64,000 nt of DNA from Ridgeia piscesae (Eukaryota; Annelida; Polychaeta; Sabellida; Siboglinidae). The translations under genes and the position numbers were made by a program. Every line of letters begins with the position of its first letter. The stretch's first letter is position 1. Shown here piece by piece: positions 12,911 to 26,083 of this stretch. The DNA lies in the NCBI GenBank assembly GCA_025642075.2, contig JAODUO010000032.1, positions 771,001 to 835,000 on the forward strand, in the 5' to 3' direction. A model generated the notes under the pieces. It saw nothing but the letters and a program-made list of their open reading frames with translations. It had not been told where the DNA came from and made no database searches.

Positions 12911-13876
12911 GTAAGTTTACCTTCACTCATCCATATATTACATATATCTAATATATGATCTAATATATCTAATATATGATCTAACGATAGCACGATTTAG
13001 CGACCGTGAAATATCCTTCAAATTTACTGAACTGGTACCGCTTCACTAGCAATATTATTCCTTGAGCTTATATATGTTACATTGATGTATACTGCGCAGT
13101 TGTAAATATTATTGATCAAAAGCATCACCAGAATCCATAGATGGGTGTGTCACAATTATAGATTAATATGAGGCATTTGACATCTTTCAAGATGTATGTT
13201 ATTTAAATTCTAGAGATTGATTGTATGTATTAGCTCAATATTTCAGTGAATTGATTCAATAGTCCCTGCTGTACATGTCGTAATGTGTGCCGGGTCGATG
13301 GTAGTGTGTGGTTGCATAGGGGAGTCCGGGGCTTGTTGTAACGGGGTAAGTTGTAACATAGGGCGGGAAGACAAAACTGCTAATGTAAATTATTCTGCAA
13401 GACGACAGCATGTTCATCAATATATTTGAGCATGCCACGTGTAATATCACCTGAATGCGACAAGACGCCATAAAGGTATTACCCGTATTGGTGTAACTTG
13501 TAATACATTAAGACACCTCGTATAACTCATTATGCCACAAATGTGTAATACGCCTGGCATGTAATTATACACCAGTTATCTGCGGCAGATATGTGGAGAC
13601 CCATTGGCATGACAACAATTTGAACCGGTTAAGAAACTTACCCACAATTCTGAAATGTGTTATTTTGGTTATACCAAGCCTCGTAACTTATAACACTTTA
13701 GGACACCTCACATCACTCATTATGCAATTCTGAAATATGTTATTTTGTTGTAACTAGCCCCGGTCTCCTCTATGTTTAATGGTTTTATTGATTTACTTTG
13801 TTAAATAGTTTTACGATAAATAATAGTTTAACATATGTAAAACATATATCACTTAAAACATTGTATTAGTGTGTGA

Positions 13877-13878
<2 letters not shown>
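12911..13878. other. Intron M3-M4 of block 2, no gene seen
   Basis: A short tandem duplication of ATATATCTAATATATGATCT lies near 12943-12982, and repeated GTAAC(T/A)TGTAA motifs lie near 13320-13760. No coding signal was found. Confidence 0.5.
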
Positions 13879-13939
<61 letters not shown>

Positions 13940-14035
13940 TGGTGTGTGGTGTGGTGGGGTGTGTAGTGCGTGCGTGTGTGTGCGTGCGTGCTTCCGTGCG
14001 TGCGTGCGTGCGTGTGTGTGTGGAGTGTGTGTGTG
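13879..14035. repeat. (GT)n/(GC)n microsatellite
   Basis: A GT run passing into GTGC and GTGG variants, in the M3-M4 intron of block 2. Confidence 0.95.
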
Positions 14036-14293
14036 TGGTTGTGTTGTACGTTTATGTATGTATATATTTATGAACACGTGTATCGTACATGCGTAAATAT
14101 GTATGTATGTTCTACGCACGTATGCATGTACGTTTGCTTGTTTTTGTATACGCCTATTCACACATTTGCATACACTATTTGTTACTGATGTTGTCGCAAA
14201 TCATCAGTCAGTATTTATTGAGCAAGCGAGACTAATACCGGTGTTTGGCGGAGTAGTATTTGTCTGAAATGTTTTCCCCGAATTGCTTCTTAG

Positions 14294-14401
14294 AACTCCC
14301 GCTGAAGGCTAATGAAACATGCGACGTGAACAACGACAAGTGTGACAAAGAGTTGAAATGCTCTCGTTGTACGAAAGACGTCATGGGAACATGCCAACCA
14401 A
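14294..14401 (+). CDS. Block 2 exon M4: five-cysteine module
   Basis: Acceptor GCTTCTTAG, donor GTAATT, 36 codons, phase 1 to 1. It reads LPLKANETCDVNNDKC onward with spacing C-x6-C-x5-C-x2-C-x7-C. It aligns without gaps up to the fourth cysteine with the M4 exons at 4633 and 41891. NET just before the first cysteine is a sequon. Confidence 0.87.
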
Positions 14402-14999
14402 GTAATTACTTCATACTCTTGTTTGTTGACTTTTGTGTTGTTCAAGTGGGATAGAGAGTCACTGTTATTTACAATAACAGTGCCGGATATGAAAATGTAG
14501 GTAAAAGGTAAAAAGTAACGTTTTTAAAATTGTTACATCGAATAACTTATTTTCACACAAACGTAGCAGTTTTGACTGAAACCGGATAAAGGTATTGAAA
14601 CATATAATTTTGGCGGCCGACATTTTGTAAATTGAATGTTGTGAAGGTCTACTACCGTCTTTCAAAAAGGTATACGTGTGTGGCACAGTTTTGAACTAAT
14701 TTGGTTTCTGTTGGACATCTTATTCGTATCATCGATCGTACATTGGCAACAGGTGACGAAACACCAGGTACCAACCCACTTTGTGGTACTGCTTGTAGGT
14801 CACCAGTATCCAACTGATCGGGCGTTACCGTTTGTTAAGTGCCTAAGTGGCCGTGACGATACGGATTACCTGTATATGCTCCAGTCGTCCTGGCGACGGT
14901 TTCATAGAGCGTTCTTACGACGTCGTATCGGACGAAAAGTTGTCGAAAGCTTAATACGTCGTAAAGTTACGCTATTTGCGTTTCACGGGTCTGCTCCAT

Positions 15000-15640
15000 A
15001 GTTGCAATTGACTGCACCATGTATTTTGTATAAGTTTACGCTCGTTGACATATCTGCGGCATGCTCCCTACGTTTGTTGATTGTTCCCGATATATTTTCA
15101 TGTTTGATGAGCAATGATGCAGAACGCTCGATCACCGTTCTGGCGGAAATGTGACCTATATACAACCAGCAGAGACTTAGATGACGATCGCAAAGTTCTG
15201 CTTGACTGGTAGAACTCGAAGAGATCGGTGAAGATGCTAGGCGCCAGTAGATGACTGGCTTTGTACATTGTTAGTATTATCTTGTATTGTATACGATATC
15301 GCACAGTTGAAAGTCATCCAATCGTTGATGGCATCAATGCACTGCTCGACCCTGTGTACAGTTTTAGTAAGTGAAAAAAATAATCAAGTCAAACTGACGT
15401 AGGAGTTGTGCGTGAGTCATCAGCAAAATGGTGATACGACAAGTTATAGATGCGAATGATATCGCCAATCTGCTGCAGGTTGCACTGCAGCAGTGGGACT
15501 AACGTTGATCCTTGGGGTACACCAATGTGCACAATCGTTTCCCTTGAAGTTGCACTACCAACGACATTATTCAGACTGCGATCGCAAATGGACGACTCAA
15601 CGCAATGCAATACGACACCGGCGACGTCATTGAGCCGTTT
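15000..15640 (-). mobile_element. LINE reverse transcriptase fragment
   Basis: On the - strand, GVPQGSTLVPLL and YHHFADDS are the VPQGS and FADD boxes of a non-LTR reverse transcriptase (frame 15389-15643). Further along, YKASHLLAP, LRSSSKSLLVV and NGDRAF (frame 15098-15304) match the C-terminal part. The segment is frameshifted and interrupted. It occupies the intron where block 2 should carry its L1 linker. Confidence 0.7.
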
Positions 15641-16204
15641 CAAAACGATTGAAAAGTATTGTGTGGTATAGTGAATTAACAGCAGCGCTGAGATTTATAA
15701 GCAAGACGACAGTGCCATGCACACGGTCGAGTGCTGTTAACCGCATACAGGCATTCCCTTCATTTCAGTCGCATTACTCCTCCCATCAAGCATGTATGAG
15801 CTATGCTCGTAGCAGTAATCGCTGGTCTATATTATCAGAGGACAGCGGATTAAGATAAGACGCTTTACACGTTGTTCTTATCGCAGTGCAATGTTCAATC
15901 GGCGTGACGATAGTACGTGATTCGCGCGGTGGCATGACACGCTTAACCCAAGAACATGTATGTTTTGGATACGTTGCGTCTGTCACACGATTAATGGCTT
16001 ATATTTAATTTGTAACCATTGACACAGGGGTCTGGGTGAACAATTCCAATATATATATTATATGTGTGTGTGCTAATTCGTGTAGTATTTATGTGTGTGC
16101 TAATTCGTGTAGTATTTATTGTAGTTCGTGTGGTGTTTTAGCGCATATGAGTATGCCATCAGTGTAGCGAAAATTCGCCGTCTATTGCCAAGCATTTGGT
16201 ATAA

Positions 16205-16424
<220 letters not shown>

Positions 16425-16629
16425 TTGTATCTTTTCTGTGGGCAGAAACAAGTTGAACTATTTATGTAAATTAAGCAGTAGTTCTATCTACCTGCTACGT
16501 TTGGTCTTAAAATACGATACGAACAGATGCATTCTTCTGCAAAAAGAGCATATTTTTGAGCGAAGTTATGAGTATTCATTTTAATTAGTTAGTATTGTTA
16601 TATTGTATTAATACTTCTTCTTTCATAAG

Positions 16630-16662
16630 AACCCACCCCCGTCAAAGGTGACGAGAAAAGGG
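16630..16662 (+). CDS. Block 2 exon L2: short linker
   Basis: A 33-base exon after ACTTCTTCTTTCATAAG and before GTAAGT, phase 1 to 1, read PTPVKGDEKR. The acceptor has TAAG where other L2 exons have CAG, which is weaker but usable. No L1 exon was found between M4 (14401) and this exon. Confidence 0.6.
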
Positions 16663-17029
16663 GTAAGTCATATCAACATCTTTATATATCAACGTGTAAA
16701 AGACACATAATGCAATTTCGTATTGCAATGGTATATAAATGTGATTGATTAATACATAAGTTATATCATGTGGTTCAATAATTGTTTGATCTCATAGTTT
16801 GATCTCATATACTGTCATAACTTTGTATGGTATCTTCTTCTAGTTGCACACACTCTAGGTGTTCTTCTTCTGTTACCTTAAAACATTCCAGTTTTTGTTT
16901 AAATTTTCCGTTACCTGTTACTGTGTTTATACTAAAAACATTCCCCAAACGGTTTTATTTTCGCCTTTTTTGAGTGACGTCACGGTTGAACAGCATTTAC
17001 ATAAGGACATATTACATACAGGTGACATC

Positions 17030-17222
<193 letters not shown>

Positions 17223-17654
17223 AAATTTTTTTTATATTATATCACATATATGAGCGTTGTGATCGTCTTCGTTTATCTTTTAAATATCCTAATCTTTATT
17301 TATAAAGTCGTCAACATCATTGTCTCGATCTAACCAATCCAAAGCACAGTATTATTCTTTATCGTGCTCCTCATAATAATACTGATCATTATTCTCCTCC
17401 TAGTCATCGCCATCATCGCCAACATATTTTTAGTCACCATAGTTTTGTCGACGTAAAGTGATGTTTAGTTTTGTTGCTACATTTTATAACTGCAAGTGCG
17501 TTGTAAGGTTATTATAAATGTTGTCGTAAGACAATATCTGGGGTGCACAGATGTGATGGTAACACCAACATTTAATATGTAAATATTACATCGTTACTTG
17601 TAGTGCACGTTGTGATGGAATCTATATGGAAATAACCCGTTAATTATATTGCAG

Positions 17655-17795
17655 GTAAAATGTTCAGTAATTGTTCAAAACCCTCGGACTGCAAATTTGA
17701 AGGCTCCGCATGCTGGACTTTTAAAGAGTGTGGATTTTCGAGATGTCTTTGCGATGAAAATTACTTTATGTCAAAAGAAGGCAAATGCACACCAG
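17655..17795 (+). CDS. Block 3 exon M1: seven-cysteine EB-like module
   Basis: Acceptor ATATTGCAG, donor GTAAGT, 47 codons, phase 1 to 1. It begins KMFSNCSKPSDC and keeps C-x5-C-x6-C-x5-C-x4-C-x-C-x11-C exactly. The conserved core is WTFKECGFSRCLC. Any reading in another frame misses the cysteine register, so the phase-1 frame shared with the other M1 exons is the right one. Confidence 0.9.
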
Positions 17796-17924
17796 GTAAG
17801 TAAACACCGCGAGTGCATTAACGTTGCTGTGACAAACGCTTAAATAACATATGTTGTAGTGTTCTTTGTTGTGAAAGAAAAAACAATAACGAAATAGCCA
17901 TATTACATCGTGACAGTACATACG

Positions 17925-18036
17925 TATTCAAAACCGCCACTTTCACAATGTTGATGGTGGCCCAGGGTTCGAACCTGGATTCCGTTGACATAAGACGGTA
18001 TATTCACTAAGCTAGTGCGCTCGTTCATATGGGTGA
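17925..18036 (-). mobile_element. tRNA-derived SINE relic
   Basis: On the - strand, TAGCTTAGTGA (18013-18003) fits RNA polymerase III box A, and GGTTCGAACCC (about 17975-17965) fits box B. The spacing is tRNA-like. It lies about 130 bases after M1. Related remnants lie at the same place in blocks 4 and 5. Confidence 0.6.
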
Positions 18037-18249
18037 TGATAGGTTGGACACATGATTCGTCATCGTGACATCGTTGTTGCTGGTCATGTTCACAAGACTT
18101 AACTTTTCTAACATCCCGCGTCAAACTTTCAGGGAATAATTTCGACTCCACGAAAATGTCGTAATAATACTCCTTAATATTCGCTGCTGTAAAGTTATTA
18201 ACTACTACATTTAATGACATTCTAGCATCATTTGACACAACACAACATG

Positions 18250-18715
18250 TAAATGTAAAGTCATTGCACTGGCTCCCTGTGCACTACCGCATTATTTTCA
18301 ATATTTGCACAATATCCTATCAAGCACTCGCATCTAAACAACCAACATATCTAAACGCAACGCTAACTCCAGCAAGGAATTCCAGAGAGCTAAGCTCAAC
18401 TAGTAGTAACCCATTTTACATCCCTCGGGTTAAGACGAAAGCTGGGACCCGAGCTTTCTCGGTTGCTGCACCAACTCTGTGGAATTCGCTTCCTGTCAGT
18501 GTCAAATCAGAAGGTAATATAGTTTCTTTCCGCCGACGTCTGAAAACATATCACATCAATGCTTCCTAGCCTCCTTAGCTTCCTAGAACCTTCGTCCATC
18601 CACAAACGACCGACGCACTGTTCTACCGTTTACGCAATTGCTTAACCCCTTGGTTTTGTCGCGCCACTGAGCTTGATCTTCGAGGATATTGGCGCATAAG
18701 AAGTCATTATTATCA
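18250..18715 (+). mobile_element. LINE 3' end (reverse transcriptase C-terminus and tail)
   Basis: The frame 18264-18569 reads HWLPVHYRIIFNICTISYQAL, then GTRAFSVAAPTLWNSLPVS and FRRRLKTYHI. This is the conserved C-terminal end of many LINE reverse transcriptases. A 3' tail ending in ATT-rich sequence follows near 18690-18720. It is 5'-truncated, as LINE insertions usually are. Confidence 0.8.
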
Positions 18716-19632
18716 TTATATTATTAAATGAGTTGTTCATAACTTAAAACGTAATGTGCATGTAATACGTGAAGCATAACCTAATAATCGCAGAAGTGCG
18801 ATAAATGGTCGGACAAACAGCCATGAGCCTAAATAAAAACAAAAACGGAGTAGATGGAAATAGAGTTATGATATCTACCCAATGCCAAATAATGTTTCAT
18901 TCTATTCAATCAAGACTAGGGCCTATCGATTGATGTGAAATCCTCATTCTCTCCTGCCTGAACAATTTTGTTTAGCAAACAAGAGGTATATTCGAGAGTA
19001 TTACTAATACGGAATTTATGCAACGATGACGTATGTTTCTAAAATAAATGATTAGTAAATGTTACTATCAATACCCATCTGCTAACGCATTCCTTCAGGT
19101 GACAGTGATGTTACTATTATTACTATCTATGTATCTCTGACTTTAAAGAATATATTTGCAGTGTAATAACGCATTAAAACACAACAAAAATCACAATAAA
19201 TTCGCAATACGCCGACAAAGTCACATCAATCATTACAGTTACATTAATCAGTCCCCTTGTCGGATAACCTTTAATCCGCTTGACATATGTGACAATAGAG
19301 AAGTGATTTGACAACTCCCAATCAATGTTGCTGATTACTAAACGTGGCGTTCCTTTATTATGATGGATTATTGATGTATGCAGTGTTTACAATATTCGCA
19401 CATATGTTACTGTTAGTTGAAGATGTTCTGTAAGATGAAGAAGGTTTGCGAAAAACCGTCTTGTTTGTGCGAATTCATGAACTAATAAAGTTTCTTACAT
19501 AGATAAACTTCGTGTATTTTAATAAATATATCTATATTTGTATATATTTACTATTAACGCAGTTTGAAAGAAGCAGTGATAGAGATAAATAATAATACAC
19601 AAATGGTATATCGATATATTTATGTATTGTAG

Positions 19633-19767
19633 TGATACGATTGGGCGAAACTAAATGTGACAACAAAGGCACCTCTTGCGGTTTTGTGGCAGTCGGCTGC
19701 CAGGATGGGACTTGTCAGTGCGGTCACGGCGCCAATCACACATCGGACGACAAGCTCAGCTGTTTCC
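19633..19767 (+). CDS. Block 3 exon M2: six-cysteine EB-like module
   Basis: Acceptor TGTATTGTAG, donor GTAAGA, 45 codons, phase 1 to 1. Spacing is C-x6-C-x6-C-x4-C-x-C-x13-C. It starts IRLGETKCDNKGTSC and ends SDDKLSC. It is one residue longer in the first loop than other M2 exons. Confidence 0.88.
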
Positions 19768-20589
19768 GTAAGAACAAAATAAAAAAGCTTAATCGATGTT
19801 TTATTTACGCACATACACTTAATACACCCGCATGCACGCGCGCATTAATTCACCCACGCACGCACACCAGTGTGTCCCCTGAATATACTCATGGACATAG
19901 TTTAGGATTGCTGAGCAGGCGCAACGCGATGCTGCGGGGTCTGAACGCATGCCCTTTGGGGTTGTTAAAACTGAAAAACAGTGCTTTATCAAGTGTGTTT
20001 AATCTATTCGTTGGCACCTAGTGGTAAAATAAATTGCAAATTAGCACATAGCGTTATATGTACATCAAATAGTCAGTAGGGACACAATAAATAGGTATGA
20101 AGTTACAATGTTGGCATATTATTTGGGCGAAATTGCTTAAACAATCGGTTAGGTGGCCCACCTCGGTCGTCATATAGAATGAGAATCATTGTTTTTAGTA
20201 TAATGATTTCATGGAATTCTATTTCATTGCAATTATATTTATTAATCACTATTGTCCATGCCATATACGGATAAAATAGGAGGAACTCAAATTAGACACT
20301 CCTCATACGCAGATTAATTTGGGACACGAAACGTACAGTTACATGAAATAATTGATTAATAATTGTGTTCATTACAAAAAGTTTGATAAAGATAACAAAC
20401 ACTGTTTTATTCTAATTGGGGACATAACATAATCTGTTTCGCATCCAGAAGAAACACTTGACGATTTCCCAGTAAAATAGGCACCATTATGCTGTATATA
20501 AATAGTTCCGAATGTATGTTAGTTTGTCACACAAACTAATAGGCGTTGGATCACTATCTCACAGTTGCAATGTATTACGTTGTTATTAT

Positions 20590-20815
20590 ACCAAAGGTAA
20601 ATGAGAGATGCCGTTTGGATATGGTCAGGGCCTAGGAAATTTAGGATGTGGATTACGGCAAGGTGAATAGTATGTATTGTGGCTCTGACAAGGGTCCAAT
20701 TCTTTTTGAAGGAGGTACATGCGTTTTTGTTCTATTTACAAACCCAAACGATACCATATGACTTACTGACACAATGTTTAAGTTTCCAGATGTGGAAAGA
20801 AATTACCCCCATAAA
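20590..20815. repeat. Duplicated intron segment, copy 3
   Basis: Block 3 counterpart of 11104-11280 and 11965-12215 in the M2-M3 intron. It shows that these introns derive from one ancestral intron. Confidence 0.55.
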
Positions 20816-21049
20816 TATCCACACATTTAACAGAGGGTATGGTGAATTAAAAGAAAGATCCTGTAGATTTGAACGTTGTAATGTACATGATTTTTCTATC
20901 AGCCGGAACTACTTTCCTATCTTGTATCTTGTGGATTTAGCGGTTACCTCTCGCCACACCAGCGTTGATCTAGATCCCCCTGTGTTATCATTGATGACAA
21001 GTATATATTATATATGTTCTAACTTCACCAATTTGTAAACTAAAATATT

Positions 21050-22365
21050 CCATTTCAATCACGTCCAACTATCTGAGGGAACCCTACACGCAATTTATAT
21101 GTATATAATCATCAATACAGTCTTCCCCACTTACAATAAATAATAGCATTAATTGTATCGTACTAGTTGTTTGCTAGACAGCTTGTACCACATTATTAAA
21201 GGCCCACTAATTAATATGGATAGACAAGATAATCTGGCATCAAGATTTGCTACACTCCCCATTGGACATTTGTAGATATGATGATACTTGTGTTACTTAC
21301 TACGCTCTTAAAACACTTTTATTATTTCAATGTTGCAGCCAAAGATGTGTGATGTAATATGGAATATTCTCAGATGTTTATTCTTGGCACCAACAAGAAC
21401 AGGAATTAATAATCATGATGTGTACATAAACAAACGTCAACATCAGTAATTAAAACATAAACTGTGAAATGCGGTCAGTGCCTCCTCTTAAGACTGAAAA
21501 GTCTCTATCACAGGAATCACTCGTAGTAATTTCACATTTAATTAACCTCTCAAGATGCGAAAGTATAATATTGTTTTTACTTCAACACGATTTTTAACTC
21601 TTTATAGGCGAAACTATCTATGAGCCATGTGCAGGGCTTGTAAGTGGTACAAGTAGAAATAAATAAGTGTATATTAACATTCTAATGACTTCGATCATTT
21701 AACTGCATATGTAACAATCAGATATTGTACATACGTTTTGATAATATTTTTATAGGAGATCATTTGTTTAAGTAATAACAAACCCACGTAAACTGTGAGT
21801 AACAATGTATTCCTGAACTAATTGTGGAGTATCGTTTATAATGTGAGGCAAATTGTATTTAATGCATTTTTTTTGTTGCAAAGTCGTGTTCTGTCAAAGA
21901 TGTTTGTATATTTTTGCACATATTATGACAATGTATATTATAAGTGGGGATAACATTTCAATTTAGTAAATAAACTGGCAAATTACCATGCCTACATTTA
22001 TAGAACAATTGACGTTCTTGTAATTTTAATTGATCATATATTTTCAATATTTCAAGTGTTTTACAAAGTGGTTGTGTATGTGAATTTTACCTGTTCAATG
22101 TTATTATTCTAACTGCCTATTTTTAATTTTCAATATTCAACTATGTATCCACAAACTGTATTATAATAATTAATATGTGATAGGATTACATAATTGCTAC
22201 GCAAAATTGCTACGAATACTTGTTTTCACCACGTGTACAATATAAACACAAGCAGAACCACGTGGAAACATTGTCACGCGTACCGTGTAAACAGAGTCTG
22301 TCCACGTAGACACATGCTCGTTATTCATTGGTCAAAAAATGCCCTATAGCGGAACCTACCTGGTT
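21050..22365. other. Intron sequence, no gene seen
   Basis: AT-rich sequence with no coding signal. A short fragment at 21616-21648 looks faintly like the start of an M3 exon but has lost the module. Confidence 0.45.
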
Positions 22366-22369
22366 AGTC

Positions 22370-22495
22370 AAAACTTGCGCCCCGCCCCGCGGTAACTTGA
22401 TCCACAACACGCCCCGCCCTGCATTAACTTGGCCCGCAGCCAGCCCCGCAACTCGGCCTGCAGTATTGTGTCAAAGGTCAGCCCGCAGCCCATAA
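22370..22495. repeat. GC-rich CCCGC-punctuated repeat, copy 1
   Basis: GCCCCGC, GGCCCGCAGCC and CCCCGCAACT recur irregularly every 10-30 bases in an AT-rich neighbourhood. A similar short stretch lies at 25195-25260. Nature unknown. Confidence 0.55.
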
Positions 22496-23253
22496 CAGAT
22501 TGAATATATATCATGGAATAATTAAAATAACTGATCCTTGTTGATCTTACGTAATTGATTAACAAAATGTCATTATTTTATTGATAAACAAACTTTTAAT
22601 TGGGTAAGATAATGAGGTACCACAATAACTAATTCGATCGATGGCGCTCTGGCGCAACTAGGGTCTTTGTGCCGTCTTTTACGTGTGTAAAATGCGGCAC
22701 CGTTATGCTGAATATTTTGCGGAACGCTTGTATAAATCATCCTACAATCAGCTGTTAAACTCGCATGACAACTGAGCCTCACAAATAGCTAAATATGGAT
22801 ACAACCAGACAAGTTCGTCACTGTGAAGGTATACTATGTACATTAATGTATATTTACAGCCGGTGGAACGTCGACTGGTGGCCCGATGACAGGTGTGCTG
22901 GCTCGATGGCGTAAAGGATTTTTTAAATAATCTACAGCTCGCCGTATGCATCACACTAGACTGCTACGTCTTCACACATAGTTAAATATTGATATCGTAT
23001 AACATATCCGTCAATATGAAAGCATAATGTATACATTAATGTACATTTACAGTCGATGAAGCGTCGCGGGACGTTCGATTGAATTCAGTGCCAAGATGGC
23101 GTTGTTTTGCCTGTTCTGTCTATTGACCACACATATGGCATGCCCAGTTGCCCACATACAAGCTATCGCTGGCTACGAGCCTGCACAGTAAATGGCTAAT
23201 TTATGATGATTTAAACAAGCGTTCAGCAAAACATACAAACAAATCCACGTTAG

Positions 23254-23645
23254 TCGCTAGAGGCGCTGATACGCAACTAGGGTCTAGTTGCGTATTGCCG
23301 CTGTGGTGCTCCCAGATTCGACCAGTCCAGGATTCGTCTAAACGCATATCGTGCATGCGCGCGCATGCGCAATGATCGCTTTTAGCTGTTCTGACGCGCT
23401 CTGACGTAGTGGCAACGGGATACGTCATGCCCGGGCCGAGATTCGACTAAATAACTCAACACGTTCGAATGAGTGAAAATTATCACATAAGTTAATCCAT
23501 TTTTATTTAAGATGTGCGTGATAACAATCTTATTTCAATACTTGATGTGTTACTAATGGAAACTACGTTAGTAACAAAGGCGAATCCTGATTCGTACGAA
23601 TTCTGGACTGGTCGAATCTGGGACCACCACACCGCCTCTAGCGAA
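23254..23645. mobile_element. Small inverted-repeat element (MITE-like)
   Basis: CCCAGATTCGACCAGTCCAG at about 23308-23327 has its near-exact reverse complement at about 23600-23619. Both ends carry CGCTAGAGGCG or its complement. The left arm also holds a self-complementary hairpin, ACGCAACTAG/CTAGTTGCGT (23271-23294). Confidence 0.6.
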
Positions 23646-24119
23646 TAACGTGAATTTGTGGAACCCCATTAATATATGGCTGGTTATATTTTATATTCAT
23701 TTGTCTGTTTAACCAGTTAATTACCTGAAATTCAATTAGCCACATTTTTCAGGTAGATATAAATAATTGTGTTGGAAGTCACTGTGGTCATTCACCTGCA
23801 CAACATTAAGCATATCAGAGAAGCTAAAATCCACTACCATAGTCAATTGTCACCATCGACCAAGGTGGGCCCAGCTGCAACTAGCAACAACAGGCCTGCC
23901 TGATTTTTTTCTTGGTTGTCACGCCTTTTGGCCCCTTATAAACAGCTCAGCTAGATGGCAGCTGATAAGGCCTGGTATTGTATCAGATCATTGGTGCAAA
24001 GTGATAAGAAATATTTGCTGAAGGGAAGGAGGGGTTTCCCACGCCATATAGGATTTTCAATTGTTTTACACTTACCAGACCGGGTAATTGGATATCCTAC
24101 CAGACATTCCCATTACTTA

Positions 24120-24186
<67 letters not shown>
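24120..24186. repeat. (TA)n microsatellite
   Basis: About 65 bases of TA. The flanks (23840-24120, 24480-24800) look like an unclassified dispersed element without coding motifs. Confidence 0.95.
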
Positions 24187-24187
<1 letters not shown>

Positions 24188-25194
24188 CATTAAATAGACA
24201 CCTGCCAACACACAGCCATTAAGTGAAATATGTATTTGAACCCCTCAATAATAGTTTTAATGTAATACTTATTAATATATTGGAATCAATATATTGTAAC
24301 AAATGCTATGATACATAGATTGAACATGGTTATCAAGTAATGAAGTTTCTGCTAAGAGTCAGCCATGCCAATGTGATGTCACTCAGGCCTTATTTAGTAA
24401 TATTTACACATATTAGCATATGTGGGTACTGGGCAATACAATTGGATAGTACCAGTCTGCTAATTCTTTTTTTGTGTTAGAGAAGGTCTGTCTCAGATAA
24501 GCAAGTCCTTTGTGCAAGCCAGATATCCCAAATTAAATAGGTCTCCTTGGGAGTTGTTCAAACATCACCCAGCCTAGCAAGAATGGTGATACTGGTGTTA
24601 AAAGGAGAACCCAATGCAACTTGACTGTCAGCTAGGTCTTACATCATTGCCATGGTTGTGTAAAAAGGGTAGTCAGTGGCGAGCTGTGCCACAATATCAT
24701 TATTGTGCTGCCTTATTTCTGATTGTAGTGCGCTCACTTGTCAGTGATTTAAAAGATGTTAGGGTGCTCTGTATTCAAGACCAAACCTTTGTATTAACCT
24801 GACAGTGTCTGTATAAACTTATTTTGTGACCTTATTGTCTGCGACTTTTCCTAGACAAAACTGTTACTTTTATGTGACTTCTTTTATTGTGAATTAATGT
24901 ATGCACACACCAAGGAATGACTAGAGCAGGCAGAGCAAAATCAACGAAATAATGACATATTTTGAATGTTTTGAAACATTATCAAAATGTTATGTTACTT
25001 TAATACCCACTGACAACGTGTCATTTACCAAAACGTCGTGTGGATCTGCCATGCACGACGTTTAGTTGCACGCACACATGCATGGACACATGCATGTGTG
25101 CATGCACATAATTAGATGCCCACACACAAAGGGCTATCATGTAATCCCCCAACTAACAGGCACAAACAATGTGCACATTTTGAGAGAAACTGCG

Positions 25195-25259
25195 CGGGCT
25201 GAAACAGCTGAGCCCGCATCCGCCCCGCAACTACATCATTCGACTCGCAGCCCTCCCCG

Positions 25260-25260
<1 letters not shown>
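25195..25260. repeat. GC-rich CCCGC-punctuated repeat, copy 2
   Basis: Contains GAGCCCGCATCCGCCCCGCA and GACTCGCAGCCCTCCCCGCA, like 22370-22495. It abuts the following GT microsatellite. Confidence 0.5.
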
Positions 25261-25347
<87 letters not shown>

Positions 25348-25362
25348 TGTGTGGTGTGTGTA

Positions 25363-25402
<40 letters not shown>
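25261..25402. repeat. (GT)n/(TA)n microsatellite before M3 of block 3
   Basis: About 100 bases of GT then about 40 of TA. The tract ends 56 bases before the M3 exon and replaces most of the usual polypyrimidine tract region. Confidence 0.96.
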
Positions 25403-25404
<2 letters not shown>

Positions 25405-25458
25405 GTGTGTGTTTGCGCGCGCGCGTGTGTATACAAAAGTTTAATGATGTCTTTCCAG

Positions 25459-25635
25459 GCCGAGATGGCGAGACTTGCTTGAAGGACGGAGACTGTTCAA
25501 TAGGCCACCGATGTTTAAACGGAACATGCACGTGCCCTCCCGACATGCATCGTGTTATATCCGACGTCAGACATTACGACCAATACATCGGAAGTGTTGT
25601 GAAGAACCGTCGTTCTAAATGCCTCTCTCCCACTG
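25459..25635 (+). CDS. Block 3 exon M3: EB-like six-cysteine module, long loop
   Basis: Acceptor CTTTCCAG, donor GTACGT, 59 codons, phase 1 to 1. It reads RDGETCLKDGDC onward with spacing C-x5-C-x5-C-x4-C-x-C-x28-C and a sequon LNGT. It has the longest final loop of the five M3 exons (28 residues against 20-23). The loop is basic near its end (VVKNRRSK). Confidence 0.88.
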
Positions 25636-25694
25636 GTACGTTTTCCTTCGCTAATCTAGATGTGAAATAATCACATGGGATTTAATGATGCAAG

Positions 25695-25699
<5 letters not shown>

Positions 25700-25742
<43 letters not shown>
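25700..25742. repeat. (TA)n microsatellite
   Basis: In the M3-M4 intron of block 3, followed by ACGT/ACAT-rich sequence to about 25920. Confidence 0.93.
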
Positions 25743-25745
<3 letters not shown>

Positions 25746-26083
25746 GCTTGCGAGGACATACATGTGTTTGTACGTTCGCATACGTGCAATCACACAGGTA
25801 CACACACATACATACGTACGTGCATAATTACAAGCATGAATGTACGTACGTTTGTGTATGTATGTATGTATATGTTTGTGTACATGGGTATCATACTTAC
25901 GTAAGTAAGCACGCATTTACATATGTGTGTTTGTTTTATATTACCCGTTCATATTTACATACACTATCTGTTACTGTACTGCTATGGTAGCAAATCTGGT
26001 ATCGGTATTTGTTAAATATGCGAGACTAATATATAATGATTATTATTTGTCTCAAACATTTTCCCTGAATTGTTTTTTTATAG

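Noticed and set aside
21616..21648. GCGAAACT... followed by GTAAGT as another M3 exon
   Set aside because: Only the first few codons resemble M3. It has one cysteine and no module. At most a relic.
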